From: Acidobacteriaceae bacterium
GTDB taxonomy: Bacteria; Acidobacteriota; Terriglobia; Terriglobales; Acidobacteriaceae
Direction: 5' to 3'
Length of the DNA: 64,000 nucleotides
Assembly: GCA_025462885.1 (NCBI GenBank)
Contig: JAOAPN010000004.1
Coordinates: 124,001-188,000 of the forward strand
The stretch's first letter is position 1, and each line of letters opens with the position of its first letter. The position numbers were made by a program, and so were the translations under genes. Of this stretch, positions 35,001-43,494 are shown one piece after another. The notes beneath the pieces were generated by a model that ran no database searches, was not told the DNA's origin, and worked only from the letters and a program-made list of their open reading frames with translations.

Positions 35001-35220
35001 TTCGTCTTCTTTCGGGATGAGGCGGACGTTGTCTTGAGAGCGGAGCGCAATTTTTCCAAGACTACAGGAGCTGTGTGATTTCGTTGATTTTGACACTTGT
35101 GGTTGTGGACGGAAGTTTGCCGGGCGCCGGATATTTGCAGGATGGCTCGGCTGTTGAGCCTGCTGCCGTGGAACCGTGCGGGGCGAGGTGTGCCGTTGAC
35201 TCAGCTGTTCTATCTGCGAC

Positions 35221-35229
35221 TTATCCACA
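35221..35229 (+). promoter_or_regulatory. Consensus DnaA box upstream of the nrd riboswitch
   Basis: TTATCCACA is a perfect match to the DnaA 9-mer TTATNCACA. It lies about 60 bases upstream of the riboswitch. DnaA is known to regulate nrdAB in E. coli. One site can occur by chance. Confidence 0.35.
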
Positions 35230-35239
35230 TATATAGTGC

Positions 35240-35268
35240 TTGCGTCTGCGGATGGCACAAGCTAGAGT
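35240..35268 (+). promoter_or_regulatory. Candidate promoter of the nrdAB transcript
   Basis: TTGCGT and TAGAGT are separated by 17 bases and lie just upstream of the riboswitch 5' end, as expected for a sigma-70-type promoter. The match is partial (3/6 and 4/6), so this is tentative. Confidence 0.3.
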
Positions 35269-35278
35269 AGGGGAACTT

Positions 35279-35442
35279 CATGGTTCTTCAGACGCGAGTC
35301 TGAGGATTAAAAAGGGAATCCGGTGAGAATCCGGAGCTGTCCCGCAGCGGTAAGCAGGAACGAACGCCCAGTTGGCACTGGCTCCAAGGGAGCTGGGAAG
35401 CCGGGTTAGTAGGGAGCCTGCAAGTCCGAAGACCTGCCACGA
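35279..35442 (+). promoter_or_regulatory. Cobalamin (B12) riboswitch
   Basis: Conserved adenosylcobalamin-riboswitch elements appear in order: AAAAGGGAATCCGGTGAGAA, TCCGGAGCTGTCCCGCAGCG, GTAAGCAGGAACGAACGCC, a hairpin arm region CAGTTGGCACTGG, GGGAAGCCGGG, and the closing CGAAGACCTGCC. The core is close to the family consensus. Downstream, CTGCCAC (35434-35440, inside the closing element) is perfectly complementary to GTGGCAG (35478-35484), a plausible switch helix. The regulated gene is nrdA, starting 120 bases further on. In known cases cobalamin binding represses the downstream gene. Confidence 0.93.
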
Positions 35443-35561
35443 GGATTTTTTCGCTGACGTCTCCGAGGAGAGGCGAGGTGGCAGTGGCCCGGAATCTCCG
35501 ATGGGTGGGGATGGCTCTGTTGCTTCGTGTTTTCTTCCGAGGCTCAAGGAGCTCTGACCCG

Positions 35562-37976
35562 ATGGCTACGACGCAAAGCAACCTCTCCGACCTGCTGCCT
35601 GGATTTCCCGTGAGGGAAGAGACGCCCGTGATGCACGTTCGCAAACGCGACGGCGGACTGGCGCCGGTGGACGTGAACAAGATTGTGCGTGCGGTGCAGC
35701 GCTGCGGCCACGGGCTATCGCAGGTGGATGCGATCCGCATTGCGAGTAAGACAATCGGCGGATTGTATGACGGAGCGACGACGCGCGAGCTGGACTCGAT
35801 CTCGATCGATACGGCGGCGTCGCTGATCGCGGAGGAGCCGCAGTACTCCAAGCTGGCGGCGCGGCTGCTGCTGGGCACGGTCATCAAGGAGGTCGCGGGG
35901 CAGAACCTTCACTCGTTCTCGCAGTCGATTGAGTATGGGCGGCAGGAGGGTGTGATCAGCGCGGCGACGGCGGAGTTTGTGAAGACGCATGCGCGCAAGC
36001 TCAACCACGCGATCGATGACAGCCTGTCGGATGGATTTGAGTACTTCGGACTGCGGACGGTATATGACCGCTATTTGCTGCGCGACCCGATCTCGCGGCA
36101 GGTGATTGAGACGCCGCAGTATTTCTTCCTGCGGGTGGCGTGCGGACTGGCGGGGACGCCGCATGAGGCGATCGAGTTCTACCGTCTGATGGCGAGCCAT
36201 GACTATATGCCGAGTTCGCCGACGCTGTTCAACTCGGGGACCAAGCATGCGCAGATGTCGAGCTGCTATCTGCATGACTCGCCTTCGGATTCGCTGGAGT
36301 CGATCTATGACGCTTATAAAAACGTAGCGATGCTCTCGAAGTTTTCGGGTGGAATTGGGTTGGCGTTCCATCGGGTGCGGAGCGAGGGTTCTCTGATTCG
36401 CGCGACGAACGGTTTGTCGAATGGGATCGTGCCGTGGCTACGGACGTTGGATTCGAGCGTGGCTGCGGTGAACCAGGGCGGCAAGCGGAAGGGGGCCTGC
36501 TGCGTGTATCTGGAGCCTTGGCATGCGGATATTGAGAGCTTCCTGGAGTTGCGTGAGAATACTGGCGATCTTTCGCGCCGGACCTACAATCTTAACCTTG
36601 CGAACTGGATTCCTGATCTGTTTATGAAGCGGGTGGATGAGGATGGGATGTGGTCGCTGTTCGATCCCAAGGAGGTTCCGGAGCTGCCGGACCTCTATGG
36701 GGATGCGTTCGTCGAGGCGTATGAGAAGGCCGAGGCCAACAAACTGTATGCGCGGCAGATGAAGGCACGGGAGCTGTACTCGCGGATGATGCGGTCGCTG
36801 GCGGAGACGGGCAATGGCTGGATGACGTTCAAGGACGCCTGCAACATCAAGAACAACCAGACGGGCAAGCCGGGGAACGTGGTGCATCTCTCGAACCTGT
36901 GCACGGAGATCACGGAGGTGACTTCGAAGGATGAGACGGCGGTGTGCAATCTCGGCTCGGTGAACCTGGCGCGGCACGTGGTGGAGGATGCTTCGGGCAA
37001 GCTGGTGTTCGATTTCGCGAAGCTGGCGAACACGGTGCGGATCGCGGTGCCGATGCTGGATCGGGTGATTGACATCAACTACTACCCAGTGCCGCAGGCG
37101 GCTAATGCTAATGCCCGGTGGAGACCGATTGGGCTGGGCATCATGGGGCTGCAGGATGTGTTCTTCCAGTTGCGGTTGCCGTTCGATTCGGCGGAGGCGC
37201 AGGTGCTTTCGGCGAAGATCCAGGAAGAGATCTACTTCAATGCGATTGTGGCTTCGTGCGAACTGGCGGAGCGGGATGGCGCGCATACTTCGTTTGCCGA
37301 GACGCGTATGGCTGAAGGGCAGTTCCAGTTCGATCTGTGGAAGATGAAGCCTACCGATGAGGCGCGTTGGGAGGTGTTGCGGCAACGGGTATTGCAGAGC
37401 GGGATGCGGAACTCGTTGCTGATTGCGATTGCTCCTACGGCTACGATCGCTTCGATTGTGGGTTGCTACGAGTGCATCGAGCCGCAGATCTCGAACCTGT
37501 TCAAGCGTGAGACGCTATCGGGCGAGTTCCTGCAGGTGAACCGGTATTTGATTACGGAGCTGAAGCAGATGGGGCTTTGGAACGAAGAGACGCGCATGAA
37601 GTTGAAGCTGGCCGAGGGTTCGGTGCAGGGGATCGAGGAGTTGCCTGAGGATCTCAAGCTGATCTACCGGACGGTGTGGGAGGTTCCGATGCGCAGCCTG
37701 ATCGATATGGCACGGGCGCGGAATGCGTATATCGATCAGAGCCAGTCGCTGAACTTGTTTGCGGAGTCTCCGAATATCGGGCGGTTGAGCTCGATGTACA
37801 TGCATGCGTGGAAGAGTGGATTGAAGACGACGTATTATCTGCGGTCTCGTCCGGCTACGAAGATCTCAAAGACGACCGTAGCGATGCCCGCACGGGCTGT
37901 TGCTGTCACTCTTGCTGCGGTTGATGCGGTGGCTTGTTCGCTGGAGAATCCTGAGTCTTGCGAAGCTTGTTCTTGA
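35562..37976 (+). CDS. nrdA: Class I ribonucleoside-diphosphate reductase, alpha subunit
   Basis: An 804-residue catalytic subunit that reduces ribonucleoside diphosphates to deoxy forms in the cytosol. An N-terminal ATP-cone allosteric domain (MHVRKRDGGLAPVDVNKIVR) is followed by the ten-stranded barrel: SSPTLFNSGTKHAQMSSCYL with the first redox Cys, SKFSGGIGLAFHRVRSEG, LSNLCTEI with the thiyl-radical Cys and Glu near residue 445, AVCNLGSVNLARH with the second redox Cys, and IAPTATIASIVGCYECIEP. The C-terminal tail ends SCEACS, the swinging-arm Cys pair. The ATG at 35562 has AAGGAG 10 bases upstream; a GTG at 35478 would put 28 residues inside the riboswitch platform. nrdB follows after 59 bases. 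Control by the B12 riboswitch implies repression when cobalamin is present, probably in favour of a B12-dependent enzyme elsewhere. Confidence 0.96.
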   Translation: MATTQSNLSDLLPGFPVREETPVMHVRKRDGGLAPVDVNKIVRAVQRCGHGLSQVDAIRIASKTIGGLYDGATTRELDSISIDTAASLIAEEPQYSKLAARLLLGTVIKEVAGQNLHSFSQSIEYGRQEGVISAATAEFVKTHARKLNHAIDDSLSDGFEYFGLRTVYDRYLLRDPISRQVIETPQYFFLRVACGLAGTPHEAIEFYRLMASHDYMPSSPTLFNSGTKHAQMSSCYLHDSPSDSLESIYDAYKNVAMLSKFSGGIGLAFHRVRSEGSLIRATNGLSNGIVPWLRTLDSSVAAVNQGGKRKGACCVYLEPWHADIESFLELRENTGDLSRRTYNLNLANWIPDLFMKRVDEDGMWSLFDPKEVPELPDLYGDAFVEAYEKAEANKLYARQMKARELYSRMMRSLAETGNGWMTFKDACNIKNNQTGKPGNVVHLSNLCTEITEVTSKDETAVCNLGSVNLARHVVEDASGKLVFDFAKLANTVRIAVPMLDRVIDINYYPVPQAANANARWRPIGLGIMGLQDVFFQLRLPFDSAEAQVLSAKIQEEIYFNAIVASCELAERDGAHTSFAETRMAEGQFQFDLWKMKPTDEARWEVLRQRVLQSGMRNSLLIAIAPTATIASIVGCYECIEPQISNLFKRETLSGEFLQVNRYLITELKQMGLWNEETRMKLKLAEGSVQGIEELPEDLKLIYRTVWEVPMRSLIDMARARNAYIDQSQSLNLFAESPNIGRLSSMYMHAWKSGLKTTYYLRSRPATKISKTTVAMPARAVAVTLAAVDAVACSLENPESCEACS

Positions 37977-38035
37977 GCAACGATAAGGCTTAACAACGAT
38001 AAGTGCGATGGCTTTTTAGGACTAATAGGAGATGT

Positions 38036-39103
38036 ATGTCTGATACTTTAATAGTTACAAATTTTGATGAAGTGGTTCGCTCTTCCTCCGTCACTGCCCC
38101 TGAGTCAATTCTTGATCCGGGTATGTGTCTTACACTTCGGCCGATGCGTTACCCGATCTTTTACGACATGTTCCGGGATGGGATCAAGAACACCTGGACT
38201 GTTGAGGAGGTTGATTTCGCGACGGATCTTGTGGACCTGAAGCAGCGCCTGAGCCCTGCGGAGGTGCACCTGATTCGCCGGTTGGTGGCGTTCTTTGCTA
38301 CCGGAGATTCGATCGTCTCGAATAATCTTGTGCTCAACCTCTATAAACACATCAACTCTCCGGAGGCCCGGCTGTATCTGTCGCGGCAGTTGTATGAAGA
38401 GGCTGTGCACGTGCAGTTCTACCTCACGCTGCTGGACAACTATGTGCCGGACAATGCTGAGCGTGAGGCTGCGTTTGCTGCGGTTGAGAATATCCCTTCG
38501 ATCTCGAAGAAGGCTGATTTTTGTTTGAAGTGGATGGACTCGATCCAGAAGCTGGACCAGTTGGAGACACGCGATCATCGTCGCCAATTCCTACTGAATC
38601 TGATCTGCTTTGCGGCCTGCATTGAAGGGCTGTTCTTCTTCGCGGCGTTTGCATATGTCTACTTCTTGAGGTCCAAGGGTCTGTTGCATGGGCTTGCTTC
38701 GGGGACCAACTGGGTCTTCCGCGATGAGAGCTGCCACCTGGAGTTTGCGTTTGAGGTAGTGAATGTCGTCCGGGCCCAGGAGCCGGATCTGTGGGACGCA
38801 GGGTTGGAGCACGATATCGTCACGATGATGCACGAGGCGGTCGATGCGGAGGCACAGTTCTCCGAGGACCTGCTGAGCGGTGGCGTTGCGGGGCTTTCGG
38901 TGCGCGATATGCGAGCTTACCTGGGGCATGTGGCGGACTCGCGGCTGCAGCGCATGGGGATTGCGCCGGCGTTCCATACGAAGAACCCGTTTGGATTTAT
39001 GGAGTTGCAGGATGTGCAGGAATTGACGAACTTCTTTGAGCGGAGAGTGTCGGCGTACCAGACTGCGGTTCCGGGCGAGGTGGAGTTTACGGACGACTTC
39101 TAG
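38036..39103 (+). CDS. nrdB: Class I ribonucleoside-diphosphate reductase, beta subunit
   Basis: A 355-residue ferritin-like radical subunit that pairs with NrdA. Diiron ligands are visible: an Asp in FFATGDSIVSNN, Glu and His in EEAVHVQFY, Glu in CIEGLFFFAAF, and Glu and His in RDESCHLEFAFEVVNVV. The position of the radical tyrosine (four residues after the His in EAVHVQFY) is Tyr, so a tyrosyl-radical enzyme is expected rather than the Phe-type class Ic. AGGAG lies 4 bases before the ATG at 38036. It is co-transcribed with nrdA and so under the same riboswitch. The end of the protein (VPGEVEFTDDF) is the acidic, aromatic tail that normally docks on NrdA. Confidence 0.95.
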   Translation: MSDTLIVTNFDEVVRSSSVTAPESILDPGMCLTLRPMRYPIFYDMFRDGIKNTWTVEEVDFATDLVDLKQRLSPAEVHLIRRLVAFFATGDSIVSNNLVLNLYKHINSPEARLYLSRQLYEEAVHVQFYLTLLDNYVPDNAEREAAFAAVENIPSISKKADFCLKWMDSIQKLDQLETRDHRRQFLLNLICFAACIEGLFFFAAFAYVYFLRSKGLLHGLASGTNWVFRDESCHLEFAFEVVNVVRAQEPDLWDAGLEHDIVTMMHEAVDAEAQFSEDLLSGGVAGLSVRDMRAYLGHVADSRLQRMGIAPAFHTKNPFGFMELQDVQELTNFFERRVSAYQTAVPGEVEFTDDF

Positions 39104-39133
39104 TTTGGAGTTGGTTTACGGCTCACAACCACA

Positions 39134-39287
39134 AAGGCGAAATGCGGGGGGCTGGACGGGTACCGAGCTGGGAACTAGTCCGCTTCCATTGGAAAAATAC
39201 AGGGTCCTGACGGGTACCGATGTGCTGACTGGTGTCCGCTACTAATACAAAATACAGGGGTCCTTCACTTCGCTCAGGATGACGACG
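39134..39287 (-). repeat. Repeat family B, copy 7 (two to three units)
   Basis: Units with GGACGGGTACCGAGCTGGGA, CTAGTCCGCTTCCATTGG, CAGGGTCCTGACGGGTACCG, ATGTGCTGACTGGTGTCCGC, AAATACAGGGGTCC and the TTCACTTCGCTCAGGATGACG end. Minus orientation, between convergent nrdB and the DUF2076 gene. Confidence 0.85.
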
Positions 39288-39350
39288 ATTCTTGGCGGCG
39301 TGGGATTTTGTTCTGTAGGAAACAACAAAATGCTTGGTTCAAGCCAATGA

Positions 39351-39389
39351 AACTGGGCGCTGCGTCGTGGTTCGACGTAGCGCCCAGTT
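39351..39389. terminator. Long hairpin terminator between nrdB and the DUF2076 gene
   Basis: A 17-bp stem, AACTGGGCGCTGCGTCG with CGACGTAGCGCCCAGTT (one G-T pair), around a 5-base loop. TGTTTGT follows on the + strand and TTTCATTGG on the minus strand. It can serve both convergent genes; it starts 18 bases from the DUF2076 stop. Confidence 0.85.
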
Positions 39390-39406
39390 TGTTTGTACAG
39401 AGGTTA

Positions 39407-40189
39407 TTAGCTGTTGTCGTCGCTGGAGGAGAAGTCGTCTCCACCACCAAAGTCCGAGATGTTGTCGTCGGAGTCGGTTGAGGTGAAGTCGTTGGCGCTG
39501 GACTTGTCGGAGGCGTCGTCGGCGAAGTAGGGCGGGTCGTTGCGGCGGTCTTCGATGTCCGAGGAGAGGCCGTGTTCGTGCTCGTGTTGCGGGGTATCTC
39601 CGTAGTAGTTGTTAACCACTTCGGGGCGGCCGCTGTCGCCGAAGCTGCCGAAGTTCGAGCCGCTTGAGTGACCTCCGAAGCCGTGCATCAGAGACTCGAT
39701 GCCTTCGAAGGCGAGGGCCCCTGCGGCTACGCCGGTCGCAGTCTGCATGGCGGAACGGAGGAAGCTGCCTTGCTGGGGAGGGGCTCCGTACTGAGGGCCG
39801 CCGTATTGGGGAGCGCCGTACTGCTGCGGCGGGTATGGGTTTCCATACTGAGGGGGTGGCGGAGCGTAGTTGGGGACGGGAACGTACTGACCCTGCGGCG
39901 GCGGGGGTGGCGGGGCAGGCTGGTTGTCGAGCCCCAGCAGGTTGCCGAGGAAACTGGTGTGCTTCTGCGGCTGTTGGGCGGCGTTCCGGGCGTCGGCCAA
40001 CTGCTGTTTGGCCTGATCGAGCGCGTACTGCTGGACCAGGATGGTCTGGGCGAGGATGTAGAGCGCGTCGGGATTGCGGCCGAGGGTGTCCTGGAGGTAG
40101 CGTTCGGCTTCGGGATCCTTCTCGGCGAGATCGGTCTGGTTGATGCGGTCGGTAAGACCCTGGAGCATCTGCTGTTCTTGTGGAGTCAT
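39407..40189 (-). CDS. DUF2076 family protein
   Basis: A 260-residue protein of the DUF2076 family (MTPQEQQMLQGLTDRINQTD, EAERYLQDTLGRNPDALYIL). After the N-terminal helical domain (residues 1-80) come a Pro/Tyr/Gly/Gln-rich stretch (PPPQYGNPYPPQQYGAPQYG), a Gly/Ala segment that could be membrane-associated (ATGVAAGALAFEGIESLMHG), and an acidic Asp/Ser tail. Family members are thought to be periplasmic or membrane-associated ligand-binding proteins, but function is not established. GAGAGG lies 8 bases upstream of the ATG. Confidence 0.85.
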   Translation of the reverse strand: MTPQEQQMLQGLTDRINQTDLAEKDPEAERYLQDTLGRNPDALYILAQTILVQQYALDQAKQQLADARNAAQQPQKHTSFLGNLLGLDNQPAPPPPPPQGQYVPVPNYAPPPPQYGNPYPPQQYGAPQYGGPQYGAPPQQGSFLRSAMQTATGVAAGALAFEGIESLMHGFGGHSSGSNFGSFGDSGRPEVVNNYYGDTPQHEHEHGLSSDIEDRRNDPPYFADDASDKSSANDFTSTDSDDNISDFGGGDDFSSSDDNS

Positions 40190-40266
40190 CTCATTTGCCT
40201 CTCGTGATGTAAGACGCAGTTGCGTTGAGAAGGGTGGTGGAATCGGAGCGAATTGGGACTAAACAG

Positions 40267-41058
40267 CTAGGTGCGGGCTGCCTTGACCATTTCTACCAGC
40301 GCGACGCGGGTTTCGGTAGGGGTGCGAACCTCTCGGGGGAAGGCGATGCGAGTGCCCTTGAAGCCTTCTGCGGTTTTAAGGCGGAGGTGGAAGCCGAGGC
40401 GGTCGACGGCGGTCATGGCGGCCTCCGTGGCTTCGATGCTGGAGTGGATGTGGGCGAGGAGGATCATCGAATCTTCGTGGTCCGCGTTCATGTGCTGGAT
40501 GATTCCGGCGGCTGCGTCGGCCAGGGGATCGGACTGGGCTTGCTGGTAGTCGGGGGCCTGGACCCAGCCCATGACGCCGAAGCCGCCGACGTAGTAGAGG
40601 TCGAGGACGTCCATGCGGAAGAAGGAGAAGTCGGCGAAGTCGACCCAGTAACTGCTGTTGGGGTGGCGGGCGAGATAGATCTCGCGGACGGCCAGCTTTT
40701 CAGCCTCGGGAACTTGAATCGCATTTCCGACCAGGGTCACGCGGGCCGCGCCGAGAGGATCGCCGTCGGCGGAGGGCTGGGTGACGAACAGGCTGGTGCG
40801 CAGATCGGCCTTGAGGTTCTGGGTGTGCATGGCCATGTTGCTGATGAGGAAGATGGGGCGGCCGAGGGGATCGAGCGCATAGGGCATCAGCGAGCCGAAG
40901 GGGAAGCCCGCCTGTTTGCGCGAGATGGTGGAGAGGGTGGCGACGGAGTTCAGGTGCAGGAGCGTGCGGGCGCGCTCGGCGTGGGTGGGTTCGGGAATCT
41001 GGGGAAGTTCAGGGCCGGTATAGGCGTGCTGGCGGGGAGGAGCGGGCTGGCTGGACAT
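40267..41058 (-). CDS. HugZ-like split-barrel protein (PNPOx-like plus DUF2470 domain)
   Basis: A 263-residue protein. The first two thirds form a pyridoxamine-phosphate-oxidase-type split barrel (HLNSVATLSTISRKQAGFPF, GSLMPYALDPLGRPIFLISN, TQNLKADLRTSLFV, YWVDFADFSFFRMDV). The last third is the DUF2470 domain with IIQHMNADHEDSMILLAH. This domain order is that of HugZ-type proteins, some of which degrade heme to biliverdin and free iron. Whether this one binds heme cannot be read from sequence. A TonB-dependent receptor gene lies upstream on the same strand with a 57-base gap, so an iron or porphyrin uptake role is plausible for the pair. Confidence 0.82.
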   Translation of the reverse strand: MSSQPAPPRQHAYTGPELPQIPEPTHAERARTLLHLNSVATLSTISRKQAGFPFGSLMPYALDPLGRPIFLISNMAMHTQNLKADLRTSLFVTQPSADGDPLGAARVTLVGNAIQVPEAEKLAVREIYLARHPNSSYWVDFADFSFFRMDVLDLYYVGGFGVMGWVQAPDYQQAQSDPLADAAAGIIQHMNADHEDSMILLAHIHSSIEATEAAMTAVDRLGFHLRLKTAEGFKGTRIAFPREVRTPTETRVALVEMVKAART

Positions 41059-41115
41059 GAGGTTCTTGTTTCTCCGATGCGGCGCTTTGCGCTGGCTTGA
41101 GTATAGGCGGCTGGC

Positions 41116-42930
41116 TTAGCGTTTGCCGCGTGAGAACAGGAGTTCGACGCCGCCGGTGATGCTGCGGCCGGGCATGGGGACACCGGAGATCTCCTGGTAG
41201 CCGGTGTTGGTGAGGTTGGAGAGTTGGAGGTAGGGGTGGAGGCGTCCGGCTTCGCGCGCCAGAGTGCCGGTCCAGACCGGATAGGGATCTCGCTGGTAGC
41301 GCTGGGTGACTCCCAGGCGGGTGCTGAGGAGGAGCCGGTGCCAGGTCTGGGTCCACTGGAGGCCGGCGTTGTTGGTGGCGTAGTTGGAGACGGTGTCGGA
41401 CTGGAGGCCGTGGAGTGCTTGCTGGGCTCCGAAGAGGAGGGTCCAGTCGGCGCGCAGGTGTTGGTGGGAGGTGGGCCGCCATTCGAGCGAGCTTTCGACG
41501 CCGGTGAAGTGGAGGCCGATGAGGTTCGAGGCACGGTACGGCATGGAGGGGTCGGTGCGGACGTAGGCGATGGCGTTGGACTGGCGGGAGTGGAAGACGG
41601 TAAGGGAGGCGGCGGTGTGAGGGGTGAGGTACCAGTCGGTGCCAGCATCGTAAGTCCAGGCGGATTCGGGTTTTAGGTTGGGATTGGGGATGTAGTTGGG
41701 GGCTGCGTAGTAGAGGTCAGTGTAGGTGGGAAGGCGGAAGCCGTAGCCGACGGAGGCGCGGAGTTTGAGGTTGTGTGGGAGCCAGAGCGATCCGGCGAAC
41801 TGCGGAGAAAAGACCCTGCGTCCGCCGCTGAGAATCTCTTCGCGCATCCCGAAGGAGAGGGTGCCGTGTTGAGCCGCGCGGAGGTCGAGGTTCAGGTAGG
41901 CGGCGGTGCGGTTGCGGGCGTGCCGGCCGAGGGTATTGCTTTGGATGGCGTCGGTGTTCTCTTCCAGGCCGTAGGAGGCGGTAAGCGCGCGGAAGAGCGA
42001 TTGGTGACGGCGGAGGGCAGCCTGCCAGCTTTCGTCAATGTGCTGATTCTTGTAGTAGGCGGGGTTATTGCGGAAGAGAACGAAGATATCCGAGTGGCGG
42101 CGATAGGCGACGGCGGCGTAAGTACTTGGGCCAAAGGGCTGACGGAGCGAGGCGAACCAGCCCTTGGTGTGCTCGAAGGAGTTGTAGGGGCCGTAGAACT
42201 GGTCGGCCCCGAAGGGGCGGTTGCTGCCGGCGAGGAGAAGGTCGGTGTCGCCGAGCGGGGTGGTGAGGCGGGTCTCGGAACTGGCGGACTCGGAGAGATA
42301 GTCGCGGTCGGAGATGAAGCCGTTGGAGCGCTCGCGGGTGCCACTGAGGACTTCGCTGGCCCGACGATGGACGAGAGAGGCGAGGAAGGATTGCTGATTG
42401 GTGCCGAAGCTTCCGTAGCCGGAGCGAAGGCGAAGAGTGGAGGCCTGAGGCTTGAAGGTCTCGAAGTTGACGACACCGCCGATGGCGTCCGAGCCGTAGA
42501 GGGTGGAGCCGGAGTCGTGGAGGATGTCGATGGAACCGACGGCTTCGAGAGGGACGGGGATGTCGAGGTTGAAGTGCGAGGTCTGCGCGTCGTTGATGCG
42601 GAGGCCGTTGAGCAGGACGAGGGTCTGCTCGAAGGAGGTGCCGCGGATGGCGATGTCGGCCTGGGTACCGGCGGAGCCGCGCTGCTGAATGAAGGTGGAG
42701 GCGTCGCTGCGGAGGTAGTCCTGAAGGTAAGGGAGCGCGAGGGGGTGCTCCTGCGGGTCGAGGGTGACGGTGGAGTGGGCGGACTCGGCTGCCGTGATCG
42801 CTTCGGGAGAGCCGAGGACGACGACGGTGGTCTGGACGGTGAGAACCTTTGCGATTGGCGGTGATGGTGGGGACTGCTGCGGCAAGGCTGTAGAGCTCAG
42901 ACAAAGGACCAGGAGGATAGACTTTTTCAT
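41116..42930 (-). CDS. TonB-dependent outer-membrane receptor (BtuB-like size)
   Basis: A 604-residue outer-membrane receptor with a signal peptide (MKKSILLVLCLSSTALPQQ) and a TonB-box-like TTVVVLGSP near residue 34. The plug domain follows (YLQDYLRSDASTFIQQRGSA, ADIAIRGTSFEQTLVLLNGL, SIDILHDSGSTLYGSDAIGG, VVNFET), then the beta-barrel (FRLPTYTDLYYAAPNYIPNP, LKPESAWTYDAGTDW). The protein ends SRGKR rather than in the usual aromatic residue. Length is near that of BtuB, and the plug resembles BtuB/FepA-type receptors. The ligand could be cobalamin, heme or a siderophore. It shares an 84-base promoter region with a divergent MarR regulator, too short for a riboswitch. Confidence 0.88.
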   Translation of the reverse strand: MKKSILLVLCLSSTALPQQSPPSPPIAKVLTVQTTVVVLGSPEAITAAESAHSTVTLDPQEHPLALPYLQDYLRSDASTFIQQRGSAGTQADIAIRGTSFEQTLVLLNGLRINDAQTSHFNLDIPVPLEAVGSIDILHDSGSTLYGSDAIGGVVNFETFKPQASTLRLRSGYGSFGTNQQSFLASLVHRRASEVLSGTRERSNGFISDRDYLSESASSETRLTTPLGDTDLLLAGSNRPFGADQFYGPYNSFEHTKGWFASLRQPFGPSTYAAVAYRRHSDIFVLFRNNPAYYKNQHIDESWQAALRRHQSLFRALTASYGLEENTDAIQSNTLGRHARNRTAAYLNLDLRAAQHGTLSFGMREEILSGGRRVFSPQFAGSLWLPHNLKLRASVGYGFRLPTYTDLYYAAPNYIPNPNLKPESAWTYDAGTDWYLTPHTAASLTVFHSRQSNAIAYVRTDPSMPYRASNLIGLHFTGVESSLEWRPTSHQHLRADWTLLFGAQQALHGLQSDTVSNYATNNAGLQWTQTWHRLLLSTRLGVTQRYQRDPYPVWTGTLAREAGRLHPYLQLSNLTNTGYQEISGVPMPGRSITGGVELLFSRGKR

Positions 42931-42970
42931 GCTTGCTGGATTTTCGTTTATTCTGCGGTGAAAGAGCAGG

Positions 42971-43009
42971 TAGTTTAGTGCTGCTGTAAATAGTTGAGTT
43001 GCTAAACTA
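42971..43009. promoter_or_regulatory. Candidate operator between the TonB receptor and MarR genes
   Basis: A perfect 8-bp inverted repeat, TAGTTTAG (42971-42978) and CTAAACTA (43002-43009), has a 23-base spacing. Its right arm overlaps an imperfect 19-bp palindrome (42991-43009). It lies in the only space between the two divergent starts, where a MarR protein would be expected to bind. Confidence 0.5.
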
Positions 43010-43014
43010 GCTGC

Positions 43015-43476
43015 ATGCGGATTGAATCGTTTTTGGAGCAGAGCCCGATCTTTCAGGCGAACCGGATGGCGCGGCGTATGGATGCCTCACTCGCAGAGGC
43101 GCTGAAGGGTGAAGAACTGTCAGTGTTCGAGGCGATGGTGCTGGCCTCGATCTTCTTCGAGAAGCACGGGGAGATCAAACCTTCTGAGATTGCGGTCGCC
43201 TTTCAGACGACGCGGGGGAATGTGAGCCACTGTATTTCTTCGCTTGAGGCGAAGGGGCTGGTGAAGCGGCGTATCGATCCGGACGACGCGCGCGGGGTTC
43301 AGTTGCTCCTGAAGCCGCTGGGCCGGCGTCGGGCGGGACGGGTGGTTGGGATTCTGGATCGAATCCAGCGTCAGCTTGAAGAGACGATTGGAGTGGCGAA
43401 TCTTGAAGCGATGCTCAAGCGGTTGAGTCAGGTTGAGGCCGTGTGTGCGAGTGCGGGGCGTGGGCCGACGCTCTAA
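43015..43476 (+). CDS. MarR-family transcriptional regulator
   Basis: A 153-residue winged-helix regulator. The recognition region is IKPSEIAVAFQTTRGNVSHC followed by ISSLEAKGLVKRRIDPDDAR, the MarR wing signature. Helical dimerisation segments flank it (FLEQSPIFQANRMARRMDAS at the start, LDRIQRQLEETIGVANLEAM at the end). It is divergent from the TonB receptor gene, with an inverted repeat between them, so it may repress the receptor and itself. Convergent with the beta-lactamase gene, 18 bases between stops. The effector is unknown. Confidence 0.88.
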   Translation: MRIESFLEQSPIFQANRMARRMDASLAEALKGEELSVFEAMVLASIFFEKHGEIKPSEIAVAFQTTRGNVSHCISSLEAKGLVKRRIDPDDARGVQLLLKPLGRRRAGRVVGILDRIQRQLEETIGVANLEAMLKRLSQVEAVCASAGRGPTL

Positions 43477-43494
43477 ACGCTTCGGAGTTCGCGA

